A stretch of 64,000 bases of DNA, from contig OX393564.1 in assembly GCA_947652115.1 (NCBI GenBank), positions 9,092,912-9,156,911 of the forward strand, read 5' to 3'. The first letter of the stretch is position 1. Each line of letters opens with the position of its first letter. The notes under the pieces are model-generated. The model searched no databases. It saw nothing but the letters and a program-made list of their open reading frames with translations, and was not told where the DNA came from. A program made the translations under genes and the position numbers. The DNA is from Blastomussa wellsi. Lineage: Eukaryota > Cnidaria > Anthozoa > Scleractinia > Plerogyridae. This document shows, piece by piece, positions 53,966 to 63,110 of the stretch.

Positions 53966-54060
53966 AAATTCGCCTCCCGCAGTTCTGGAGGGAGTTTCTG
54001 AATTAACTCGGAAAGATTGCAATTGTTTTCTCCTTCTTGGTTTGCCATGTATATACTTGT

Positions 54061-55130
54061 GCTGATATTTCTTCACATGGAAAATTAATCGTCAACGAAA
54101 CACCTTTAACAGCTAGCAAAGTCATCGTTACTTAACGTGTACCGGAGCACATTGGCCATATTTGGACAGTGTATATGTTGAATAATAATTAGCTCTTATT
54201 AACCGGCAGGAGGTCTGTATGGGAGAATCTTGACCGAGGTCGTGAGTACAGACCGAACGCAGTGCTATCTTTACTTTTTATTCTTGTCAAACTGTTTTTC
54301 ATTTTCCATTTAGTATTTTTAGACAAAAAGGAGACAATGTTTTCCTGTTGTGTTTGTAACTTTCTTACCCCAAAATGCCCCCAAAATGTCTAGATGCCGG
54401 TCTAGGTGGGAAAATCTAGACAGCGGTCAATATCGATTTTAGCCAATCAAACTCGTGAATTCTCTAGTTTCCAGTCCACGTGAGACACGGCCATATAATA
54501 ATCTCGAATATTCCCCAGTTTTGCCATCATCATGTGACGTGCTTAGGCCAATCTCGGCACGGAAAAAATATTTGATGGATAATAATGCTGGATAGCCATT
54601 AAGTACGGATGACGGATAACAGTGACTTCAGGACCATATATGGGCAACATCCGTGCCAATTCTTTGCATGGAATCATGTCCACGTCCGATTTTGTATCAC
54701 GTGATGTATTTTGTCTAGTGAGCGCATGCAAAAACTATTATTTAATAAAGAGTATTGTTTAATTTATCATTTGCATATCAAACAAAGCATCGTTCTCTGT
54801 AAAAAAAGAGTCCTTTACTGCAAAGCCCTGACGACTAAGTAAAATATTATTCTGGCGGCTAATGACTGTCAATAATTGCTACGCAAGGTTTCGTTGTAAT
54901 TATTCAGGATATCGTGTGACCCATCCGAGTGGAAAAAGCACTTTCAGTTATTTCAAATATACTTAAGGCATACGAAAGGTGATTCCTCCCGTATGTGTGA
55001 TCTAAAAAGTCAAGAATTCGAATCATCCAGCACGATTAGACAGAAAAAGATTTAAAAGGCACTTAAACGAAGGTGAGAAACTGTTCGTGTCTTAACATGT
55101 TAATTCATACTTTTAGAATTTAATAATTAT
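54061..55130. other. No gene recognised; repeat-like
   Basis: Non-coding AT-rich sequence. GGAGGTCTGTATGGGAGAAT...GAGTACAGACCGAACGCAGTG near 54210-54262 has partly complementary CAGACC/GGTCTG ends, like a small repeat. Nothing marks the cassette boundary clearly. Confidence 0.3.
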
Positions 55131-55134
55131 AACA

Positions 55135-55760
55135 ATATGATAATATTTAGGTTTCCCATAAAGACAGTATGAAGTGAAGGAACGGTTATTAACCTTTGTA
55201 TTGGAAATGTCCAATGTTTATTTTTCATTCGTGTCATTCGTTTTACCAAATTTTTTGACCGTGGACAAACTACCAGGCGACTACAGGGAACGTTTTTCCT
55301 TATTCCCCCTATCGCTCTAATATTATTGGGATGAACATACTCACTCTTGTATAACTCGCTACAGTTGAATTTGTTGTCGTTAGTAATAACACGCCCGTAC
55401 TTTCTCATAAGACTAGTCTAGGGTTTAAAACTTTCGCAAGGGGTTCTCGAGAAAGCGTTCGGACAGCCATCAGAACACAGTTAATGGATATATTTAGGTT
55501 TTCGTGAAGTGACAAAAGATGGCAACCATTGTAATAAAAATGCACTCTTTTCATTCGTTTCTGCTACTATTTTTTGCAATTTCTGTAATGTGAACAAACC
55601 AGCAAGCGCTTTGTGAAAAATAAGCTAAACGAAGAAGCTTTCAAACATCATTGATAGGCCTTCTTCCCACGTAAAACCGTGTAAAACGCGCTGCGGCTAA
55701 ATTTGTTGTCATCATTAAAAACACAAATTCTGCCCACCGGCTGTGTACCCCATGTCGCCC
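55135..55760. repeat. Diverged tandem duplication of about 330 bp
   Basis: Shared landmarks in both halves: ATATTTAGGTTT (55145, 55492), TTCATTCGT (55225, 55550) and AATTTGTTGTC (55370, 55700). Open frames in it are not conserved. Function unknown. Confidence 0.4.
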
Positions 55761-56189
55761 GATCCGGCTCACCAACATCAATATTCTTTCTACGTCGGCT
55801 TGAGAAATGAAATGAACGATCACAATTTTATATCAGTACTATTTTATACATTCAAATTAGCAGCAAACTAAATAGAAAGCGTGCGCCATTGGAACAACTA
55901 AGTGGCTTTGCATTTCGTAGAAACTGAAGCACTTTAGATCCCCCACAGATCAGAAAAATAAATTGAAAGCTAAGTCATTTTTAATAATAGTTGTTGCCAG
56001 CTGGTATTTCACATTGCAAGCTACGAATTTTCGTCTATATGAAGCCATGCTCTTCAGTTTAATATTTAGCTTGCCTTATCTATCTTTTGAATATTATCGT
56101 TCAGAATAAAGAATGCGTTCATGTTGAAATAGAAAGATAGCATTCAATTCTTAATTGCGCATTAGAATATTTTAAACAGCGAACAACTG

Positions 56190-56530
56190 TTTTGGCGTGA
56201 ATGATAAACATTTGGGGCCGTTTTTGCATTCGGTCATCTATTCCTTCATCAGGTTATGATCACTTGATGAAGGAAAATCAATCAATAACGTTGTCGTCCA
56301 ATGATAGACCAAAAAAATATTTTTATCCCTTTTCAGACGTTTGGTAACAAGAAACATAGAGTAGTTCTGTTGTGTTTTTCAGTGCCTGTTCACCGTAGAT
56401 TAGTCCGAGTCCACGTTTTGCTAATTTCTTCTTATCCTTGGCATTGGTGTGGCCAGTTAAAGTTCTACAACACTCCCGTTCTGGATTTCAAAACAATTCA
56501 CAAACGCTTAACACGTTTCTTACAAAACAA
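56190..56530 (+). repeat. Segment E, related to the distal part of repeat unit A
   Basis: TCCAATGATAGACCAAAAAA, ATATTTTTATCCCTTTTCA, TAACAAGAAAC and TTCTTCTTATCCTTG correspond in order to 5275-5435 of copy A. It lies about 1.9 kb upstream of GPCR copy 2 and suggests that the repeat units share ancestry with GPCR flanks. Confidence 0.4.
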
Positions 56531-57000
56531 AACCTTTCAAAAACACTCCATACGAAAATATCAATAATAATTTATACAACGGCCATCTCATCAAAACCGC
56601 TTGGCTGTATCGTAGCAACGGGTTGGTAGTTTGAAAAACGATAATGGAGACAGCTTAAAATGAAAGAGTAAGAAACAATAAACACTAGAAAAAAGACATG
56701 CAGCTCCAGCACACCAACACACCAAACCAAAATCTGTAAATTTGAACAGACAAATCGTCAACGAAGTCTCGAACAAAGGAGTCAAAAAATCCACAACGAA
56801 ACCACTCAGTTAGTGCATTTGGAGCAATGCCTGATTAAATAGTTGGAATTTTTTCTATTTTACAGATTTGAGTTGCTTGAATAAATATGAATACATGGCG
56901 CAAACAACACCTTCAAGCTATCTCAAAAGTGGCACGATTGACCATCAAAGCTTTTAATGTGAAAGATTAATTAATCAACATGACACGAGCGTGGGACAAA
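56531..57000. other. No gene recognised
   Basis: AT-rich non-coding sequence; nothing identified apart from short unsupported frames. Confidence 0.3.
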
Positions 57001-57010
57001 GAAAAATTCT

Positions 57011-57085
57011 GAGTCCCCAACAGGAATCGAACCCATGACCTCCAGAACACCGGGCGGGCGCTCTATCCACTGAGCTACGAGAACT
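57011..57085 (-). repeat. tRNA-derived SINE head (minus)
   Basis: Minus strand reads TCTCGTAGCTCAGTGGATAG (A box) and GGTCATGGGTTCGATTCC (B box), with tail CAGAATTTTTCTTTGTCCCA. The anticodon arm is irregular (GCCCGGTGTTCTGG). It is paired in inverted orientation with 57268-57341. Confidence 0.7.
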
Positions 57086-57267
57086 CATGGAGAGCTAGAT
57101 CATTTTTACTGAGTTCTTATGTGACACGCGTCCCGCATACTGCTAGGATCAGCAACGTCGCTATCATCATGAGTTGTGGAAATGAGAGTGATGGCAAATT
57201 TTAAGCTCGGTAAAAATAATGTGAAAGATTAATTAATGAACAGGACACGAGCGTGGGACAAAGAAAA

Positions 57268-57341
57268 ATTCTCGTAGCTCAGTGGATAGAGCGCCCGCCC
57301 GGTGTTCGGGAGGTCATGGGTTCGCTTCCTGTCGGGAACTC
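57268..57341 (+). repeat. tRNA-derived SINE head (plus)
   Basis: Same family as 57011-57085 with the same tail ending CCCACGCTCGTGTC. The two plus tails form an inverted repeat from about 56980 to 57375. Confidence 0.7.
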
Positions 57342-57718
57342 AGAATTTTTCTTTGTCCCACGCTCGTGTCAAAACAAAGACAAAGACCGAAACCGGAAAC
57401 CGCGCATGAAAAGCCTCTGGCACCCAGGGTAGCTCGTGTCATGTTGATTAATTAATTCATTCTCATTTCCAAAGCTTTTAATGTTCAAATTGTGTTTGCA
57501 AAGGTCTTGAGCTTGAAGTGAGTCGGATGATAAATAATTATGTATGACATTAAGATTTTAACTTTAGCTCCTGTTTTGTTTGGAAGGGGAAAATATTTTG
57601 ATTCTTAAATATTCATGGGCCATATATGCTATGAAAAAGATTGAGAACGTCACCATTCTGCACTAGCCGGCAGCCCTCGCTGCCTGACGTGTTCATGTTC
57701 AACTCTAAGCTACGCTTC

Positions 57719-58153
57719 TTAAAGTGCACCTAACCCCAAAATATTTTTTTGCTAAAATATACCTTTGCACCAGTTTGAAACGGATTGCACCTTTCGTTTC
57801 TCCTTTTTACCAAATTCTGGCTATTTTTCGCATTCAAACGTTATGAAAAACTGTGCATCATTTGTTACACGGCCGAGTCAGAAGGGGCGTGGGTCTATTC
57901 CTGATTTGACGTCACAAAATGATTTGCATCACATCAACTCTGTGTAAACAGGCATGCAAATCAGTTTGTGACGTCAAATCGGGAATAGACCCACGCCCCT
58001 TCTGACTCGGCCGTGGAACAAATGATGCACAGTTTATCGTAACTTTTGAATGCTATAAATAGTCAGAATTTGGTAAAAAGGTGCAATGCGTTTCAAATTG
58101 GTGCAAAGGTTTATTCTAGCGAAAAAAATATTTTGGGGTTAGGTGCACTTTAA
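57719..58153. mobile_element. Foldback TTAA-target MITE, 431 bp
   Basis: TTAA (57719-57722) then AGTGCACCTAACCCC, and at the other end GGGGTTAGGTGCACT then TTAA (58150-58153). The inverted arms extend nearly 200 bp each (including GGGGCGTGGGTCTATTCCTG and complement) with a short spacer. The termini resemble the 4.4 kb TTAA element (AGTGCC...), so both may be mobilised by the same transposase. Confidence 0.85.
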
Positions 58154-58442
58154 GCTTGATTACAATGTGAAGTGGGAAGGGAAGAAGTGGGAAGGACTGA
58201 ACGATACGAACCTTTGGTAAAATTTGGAAAATAAGATTGCTTTTCTTTCTTTGACCTGCTATAAGAACATGGACTCGTTGAAATGTTTCCGGTTTCTTGA
58301 TATTTATAACATATCATAGTTCAGACTTCTATCAGTCTCAGAAAGTCAAACTGTATATCTAGCGTATTTTAGCCTTGAATACCCAACTGAATATTTATAT
58401 TTTTTCTAGATTTTTGTCTTTTATGGTATAATCTGCACAAAG
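58154..58442. promoter_or_regulatory. 5' flank of GPCR gene 2 with splice-acceptor-like site
   Basis: TATTTTTTCTAG near 58399-58410 sits 32 bp before the ATG, at the same distance as the acceptor in copy 1, and the intervening TCTTTTATGGTATAATCTGC is similar to copy 1. A non-coding first exon upstream is likely. Confidence 0.45.
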
Positions 58443-59498
58443 ATGAACAACAACAGCTCAGATTCAAGTTTACCGCAGCAAACTAACGTTGGGATAAAAA
58501 CGTTAACTGAACTTCTTCCCATTGCTATAGCCATTACTTTGACCAATGGACTTGTATTCGTCATGTTTTACAGACGACCTCGTCTTCGCACTTTATCCAA
58601 TTACCCGTTACTTAGTTTGGCGGTTTGTGACTTTCTTACAGGAGCTATTAACATTCCATACTTCATTGTATTTTCTTTTCAAATTGTACGACACCCAGCC
58701 TTTGGGTTTTGGATGTATGCCTTACACACACTAATCGCTGTGTCAGCGGCGTATCACATATTCGCCATAATAGCGGAGAAATACCTGGCCATTATTAGAC
58801 CGCTAAAGCACTACCTGGTAACCAAGAGAACGATGCTAAAAATTCTGGCGGGGATTTGGATCACGTCTGCATCCTATTCTGCAATTCCTATCGTTTGGAA
58901 TAAAAGCCATTCACGCTCTTTTGGGTTCATCATCCATGCAGCAGTGGGGCTGGTGCTCGCCTTTTTTCTACCATATACATTTATGATTTATGCATTCGTT
59001 CGCATGTTCAGAGTGATCGCCAAGAGGGAGAGGCCAGCATCAGCACACACGAGCAAATTACAACTACAAAATAACAACATCAACGATCGAAAATGTGTCT
59101 TAATGTTTGCAACCATGGCAACAATATTTGTAATTTGCTGGTTTCCATACTTTACTCTTATGTTAACAATTTTCGTCAAATCTTATCTGAAGTCAAACAT
59201 TTCTGCAATGATTAGCAGATCTGCCCAAGCATTTGCCATCATAAAGTATATGACGTCTGTTTTCAATCCTTTGCTCTATACGTTTTTCAAACGAGACTTC
59301 TGGCACGCATTGCGAAATCTGATGAAATTAGGGGGCAGATTAAATCAAAGACATCAACACTGGCGGGGTCTGAGGTCTCCTCGTAGCAGTGCTAAATTAT
59401 ACATGACGCTCCTCGAGAATTCAGGCCGAAAACCAAACATGAGTGGAGAAACAAGAACAAAGCTTACCGAAAAAGCAGTTTACATAACTTCAGTTTAA
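58443..59498 (+). CDS. Rhodopsin-like (class A) GPCR, copy 2, 351 aa
   Basis: It aligns residue-for-residue without gaps with copy 1 (37994-39013) over the first 297 positions, with the same seven segments, TM2 AVCDF (D63), TM6 ICWFPYF (231-237) and NPLLY (275-279). The DRY position reads EKY (112-114), so the arginine is again lysine, and the TM3/ECL2 cysteines are absent. The C-tail is 40-50 residues long and rich in Ser/Lys (possible kinase sites), unlike copy 1. Single coding exon with a full frame. Ligand unknown; orphan amine/adenosine/melanocortin-like group by general look. Confidence 0.92.
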   Translation: MNNNSSDSSLPQQTNVGIKTLTELLPIAIAITLTNGLVFVMFYRRPRLRTLSNYPLLSLAVCDFLTGAINIPYFIVFSFQIVRHPAFGFWMYALHTLIAVSAAYHIFAIIAEKYLAIIRPLKHYLVTKRTMLKILAGIWITSASYSAIPIVWNKSHSRSFGFIIHAAVGLVLAFFLPYTFMIYAFVRMFRVIAKRERPASAHTSKLQLQNNNINDRKCVLMFATMATIFVICWFPYFTLMLTIFVKSYLKSNISAMISRSAQAFAIIKYMTSVFNPLLYTFFKRDFWHALRNLMKLGGRLNQRHQHWRGLRSPRSSAKLYMTLLENSGRKPNMSGETRTKLTEKAVYITSV

Positions 59499-59932
59499 GC
59501 AAGATGGCACACAATTAAAGTAATTTGTCTCCTTCTACCTCCAGCATTTTGCGGGTTCGTTCAAGAGGCTAATAAAATAATTGAGTTAATCTGCAAATTT
59601 AAGCATACTGTCAATATTTTTTTTTTCATTCACTCGAAGGTCCACCTTATTGTCTTCAGTAAAATGTCAATAAAAAGTTTTAGAATAAATCCAGTAGCGT
59701 TCTATCGAGAATGCTGTTCTCTGATTTGCTTCGCTACTCTCTATTTTGTGGCGATTGCCAATAAATAGCGGCCGCTTCAAAGCGTCTGCGAAGTGTTTTG
59801 GTGTTCCTGCAGTTTGCTCTGGGTTCATTTATCTTTGCAAGATATGCTGTAGCTCTCGGAAAATCTCGCTGGTAATAAGACAAGGTCTGACATATTTTCC
59901 ATGAAGATGTTGGGGTGTCGGTAAAACGCCGA
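59499..59932. other. 3' flank of GPCR gene 2; no further gene
   Basis: Contains AATAAAAAG at about 59669, a possible poly(A) signal for the receptor mRNA. Nothing else recognised. Confidence 0.35.
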
Positions 59933-59989
59933 CTCGGGCTCGGGGTCGGGGCCGGGGCCGGGGCCGGGGCCGGGGCCGGGGTCGGGGTG
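59933..59989. repeat. (GGGGCC)n hexanucleotide repeat
   Basis: GGGGCC occurs about five times in perfect phase with GGGGTC variants at both ends. It is strongly G-quadruplex-prone on the plus strand. The minus strand reads alanine-proline repeats. Confidence 0.9.
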
Positions 59990-60089
59990 CTAATTTTCAT
60001 TTGTCCGTTATTTTTTAAAATGTGTTGTTAGTCTTGTACGTTTTAATTATTTTTTAGTTTTGCTACTTTCTAGAAGGCTGTGAAACATT

Positions 60090-60360
60090 ATGCCGGCGGA
60101 TGAGAACGGCGAGTGTGCAACAACAGGGAAATCGATACCAACTAAGGCTATCTCAAATTGACACTAGCTTATCGTACGATCCAAAACACATCACCTGAAA
60201 TAAGAAAAAAGAAAAGAACTCTACTGGAACTAAACACTCGAGTAATAAGTTATTGCCCTTTCGTCTTAGCTATCAGATATTCCTTTACGTGAGAGGGTAA
60301 TTTGAACTCCAAATGGTCTGGATAATAGCAGGCAAGTAAATATTTTTAAGAAATCGACAA
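60090..60360. repeat. Left arm of a long inverted repeat around a Penelope-like element
   Basis: GATGAGAACGGCGAGTGT through GTCTGGATAATAGCAGGCAA is the reverse complement of 61645-61905 with scattered changes. Frames in both arms encode related peptides (ADENGECxTTGKSxPTKA), so an exon-like fragment was copied in both orientations. Confidence 0.75.
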
Positions 60361-60504
60361 CAACATCGTACGCTAAAGGGCTATGTTTCACCTGACAATT
60401 AGGACATTAAATCAGGCCAAGAAAGGAGCAAAGGGAAAAAAATAACAGCAATGAACCAAGGATGGAAAAAAAGAATGGAGAAAAGAAACTGATGTACCTT
60501 TTAT

Positions 60505-60541
60505 ATGTTTCGATCATTCAACGATCATCTTCAGTTGTGAA
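60505..60541 (-). ncRNA. Hammerhead-ribozyme-like motif (minus)
   Basis: Minus strand reads CTGAAGATGATCGTTGAATG followed by ATCGAAACAT. CTGAAGA fits the CUGANGA box, GATCGTT/AATGATC can form stem II, and GAAAC follows. Such minimal type I hammerheads are known from Penelope-like elements. Cleavage is not shown. Confidence 0.5.
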
Positions 60542-60774
60542 TTCGTTTACAAGTTCGGTTCAAATTCAAAATTTTAAGAAGCGCGAGACATGAGTTAGGT
60601 CCACGCGGCTTGTGCATTTTTAGTAGGCCATAAATCCTTGCTGGCTTGGAACCTGAGGGATCGGAGTACACTTTCGGAACCAAGTGTCCATTGATTTTCA
60701 ATTTCCTCAGAAATCGCTGAAGTTGACTTTCTCTTGACAGGGTTAGATCTTCTGTAATTAATTCTTGGCTAGGC

Positions 60775-61355
60775 TTTCATAAGGATATAAAAGATCTTAC
60801 CCTTATTCTACGGAAGAACCTTTTCCCTGTTCACATTATAGAAAAGGTCGTCAATAGATACGTCAGTAGAGCTACAAACCGCCCATCAGCTAGCTCTCAG
60901 GTTCAGCAAGCCGTTTCAAGTTTATTATTTTAAGTTACCCTATGTAGGCTCCTTCACTAGATAAACATAGAAGAAGCTATACGCAAACTCGTTCAGCGCT
61001 ATTGTACTAACATCGACATTAAGTTAGCTTTTTCCTCTTTTAAAGTTGGTAGTATTTTTAGTGTCAAGGACCCTTGTTCCTCTCGATCTACGTTCGCGGG
61101 TTGTCTACAAGTTTTCGTGTGCAGGATGTAATTCCTGTTACATCGGCGAGACTACATCGCCGACATTTCTCGACGCGCGTTCGTGAGCAGAGCAGGGACA
61201 GGAACTCACGCGTATAGCTAATAAGAACTTCTTTTCCATCGTGGATTGTGCACCCAACAAGCTACAACTTGTGTTGAAGGAAGCAATGCACATCAAATGG
61301 GAGAATCCCACTTTGAATAAGCAGCTGAAACATGCTGACTTAACTCTCTCGTTCT
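60775..61355 (+). pseudogene. Penelope-like element: end of RT plus GIY-YIG endonuclease, decayed
   Basis: ILRKNLFPVHIIEKVVNRYV (about 60805) marks the thumb/linker region. Then, in other frames, the GIY-YIG start (KFSCAGC then CYIGE near 61115-61145), STRVREQ near 61180 and the terminal KEAMHIKWENPTLNKQL (61280-61325) occur in the order usual for Penelope-like elements. Stops (for example near 60928 and 61125) inactivate it. It lies between the two inverted arms. Confidence 0.75.
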
Positions 61356-61582
61356 GATATTATTCTTTATGTATACACGTTTATTTTGCACCGGTTTATT
61401 TCATATTCTTTCATAACATTTTTTGTTATAATCATTGTAATTATTTCTATTCTTTACAATTTTCTTTCTTGCGTTAAGTGTAGTGCTCGCGTCAGTGTCT
61501 CGCGCTTCTTAAAATTTTGAATTGTATCACGTTTTGACTTATACGCCATTGCTTGCCATTCGTTTTGTAAACGAATGCACAA

Positions 61583-61615
61583 CTGAAGATGACTGTTGAA
61601 CGATCGAAACATATC
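61583..61615 (+). ncRNA. Hammerhead-ribozyme-like motif (plus), degenerate
   Basis: CTGAAGATGACTGTTGAACG then ATCGAAACAT has both conserved boxes, but stem II has two mismatches relative to the 60505-60541 copy. It lies at the downstream end of the Penelope-like remnant. Confidence 0.45.
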
Positions 61616-61621
61616 TTGTTT

Positions 61622-61915
61622 TAAACTTAAAGTTGTTGTCGATTTCCTAAAAAATGTTGCTTGCCTGCTATTATCCAGACCATTTGGAGTTCAAAATACC
61701 CTCTCACGTAAAGGAATATCTCATAGCTAAGACAAAAGGGCAATAACTTACTACGCGAGTGTTGAGTTCCAGTAGAGTTCTTTTTTTTTATTTCGGAGAT
61801 GTGTTTTTGATCGTACGATAAGGTAGCGTCAATTTGTTTCCATTTACTTTGATTAGCCTTGGTTGGTTCCGATTTCCCTGTTGTTAAACACTCGCCGTTC
61901 TCATCCGCCCATCCG
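61622..61915. repeat. Right arm of the long inverted repeat
   Basis: Reverse complement of 60090-60360. On the minus strand 61971-61627 is open for 114 codons (MSSTRKLFLIKRKSVSSGNG), longer than in the left arm, so this side may be the less decayed copy. Protein not recognised. Confidence 0.75.
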
Positions 61916-62880
61916 TTTCCGCTAGAAACAGACTTCCGTTTTATTAAAAATAACTTTCGCGTACTTGACATATCGCAAGGGCTTGACCAGGAGCCTCCCT
62001 CCCTGTCCCCTCATTTTCTTTTGTTCACCACTAAATTTCTAACGCGATAGTGTTTATCCGCGGAGGGAACTATCAGCGCACAGTGCCCGCCCGGATCGAT
62101 AGTAGTCGTCCGTAGAAATAATTCTTTGTATAAGCGCATGTAAGCCAAAATATTGAAATGCTGCGCACGATTTGTTGACCTCTTGCTTCACGAAGGCTAG
62201 TTAGGAAGCTGTAAAGTTTATTGTCCATGAGGAAGTACTCCCCCAAAACCAAGTTCTCGACATATGTGATTTAAGGTAAGGAGTCAAAACATTTTCTTTA
62301 GCCATAATTCAGAATACATTTGATTTCAGTGTGCTCGACATGAAAACGTCAACGACCTAAATGAGAAAAACTTCAGAACGGTCATGGAATCTTCTGCGAA
62401 AGACTTGCAGATATTGTAGTTTTACGTAGATACAAATACAGTTTACAATGGCCATCACCATGCACGCGCGAAACTCCGTGAAAGTCAGTCGAGCCTGTCT
62501 TCACTCTTGTACAATTTCACTCAAACTCCAAACAAGATTAAGCATTTTCTTTCGTACAAAACGAAGCTTTCGCTCCATCCAAAAAGGCATAAATTCCCAT
62601 GCCACGTTACAATTTTGGCGAAAACAAGAGCGTTGTCCTCCACAAAACACACACCAGCCATCTAGCGCAAACATGTCGAGCGAAACAGTTGGGAAACTAC
62701 ACTCCTGAAAGGCTTGCTCAGACTGTACGTACTAAAAGAACAATTGTAACCTCCCAAATGAATTATCACATGATCTGATATGGATAGCAACAAAGATGTG
62801 AACACGTTAGCCGAATAGGTCTATTGTTTAGATCTTGGATATGTTGGAACAGGTCACAGTTACGTCTACAGATTTTTATA
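61916..62880. other. No gene recognised
   Basis: AT-rich. A small frame at 62448-62708 has no recognisable domain. No repeat pairing found within the window. Confidence 0.3.
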
Positions 62881-62881
62881 G

Positions 62882-63110
62882 ATCGCGCTATCTATACCAG
62901 ACGGTCCGTGTTCTTGTGTGCGGACGAGGAGAGTTTGTTCATTTTACCAACGTAAGAAGAGTTGTATCCTGGGCAATTGAATTTATAAACAACATTAGAT
63001 CTGCTTAATAGCGGTGTCTTTTGTTTTATGTGTATGTCGATATTCGGCTCGGCTAAACCCCTCCGAAGCTTACCTTTATCCTTGACAGAGTTTAGCTTGT
63101 AAAAATGCAT
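62882..63110 (-). pseudogene. Second Penelope-like GIY-YIG fragment
   Basis: The minus strand encodes KDKGKLRRGL, then SNVVYKFNCPGYNSSYVGKM, the linker and first half of a GIY-YIG domain. The tyrosines of VYKF and SYVG are kept, but the usual Cys of PGC is Tyr. It is of a different subfamily from the 60.8 kb copy and truncated on both sides. Confidence 0.65.

Larger units (their letters stand above)
50933..54048 (-). pseudogene. Cassette gene 3: about 1030-aa protein of unknown family, possible replication-initiator-like region
   Basis: The frame opens at MANQEGENNCNLSELIQKLP, with TATATAC a few bases upstream of the ATG, and runs 500 codons. It then shifts near 52560 and near 52110 to finish at 50933. 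Residues 30-120 carry degenerate repeats (FFFGxQIF, HARTADFFF) and about 175-210 carry AATPAANDV tandem repeats. An internal Met (MSSQQLVDFDNE) is preceded by a second AAGTATAC sequence. The central region has FGYDIYSIDYKQDFSGTLDR, RNKIYNKVVSNFEAGE, GGHLAGYADCPNQRLR and then TRIETILYGL. The D-x-D motif plus IYNK is faintly reminiscent of rolling-circle Rep_trans initiators, an untested idea. The last third is Lys/Glu-rich coiled coil, then mixed. Codon and base composition differ from all neighbours. Confidence 0.5.

Noticed and set aside
49750..54060. Simple bacterial contamination of the assembly
   Set aside because: No ribosome-binding sites or bacterial gene families are evident, an identical 82-bp relic lies in the AT-rich host region, and the genes carry decay-like frameshifts. 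It is not excluded without read data.
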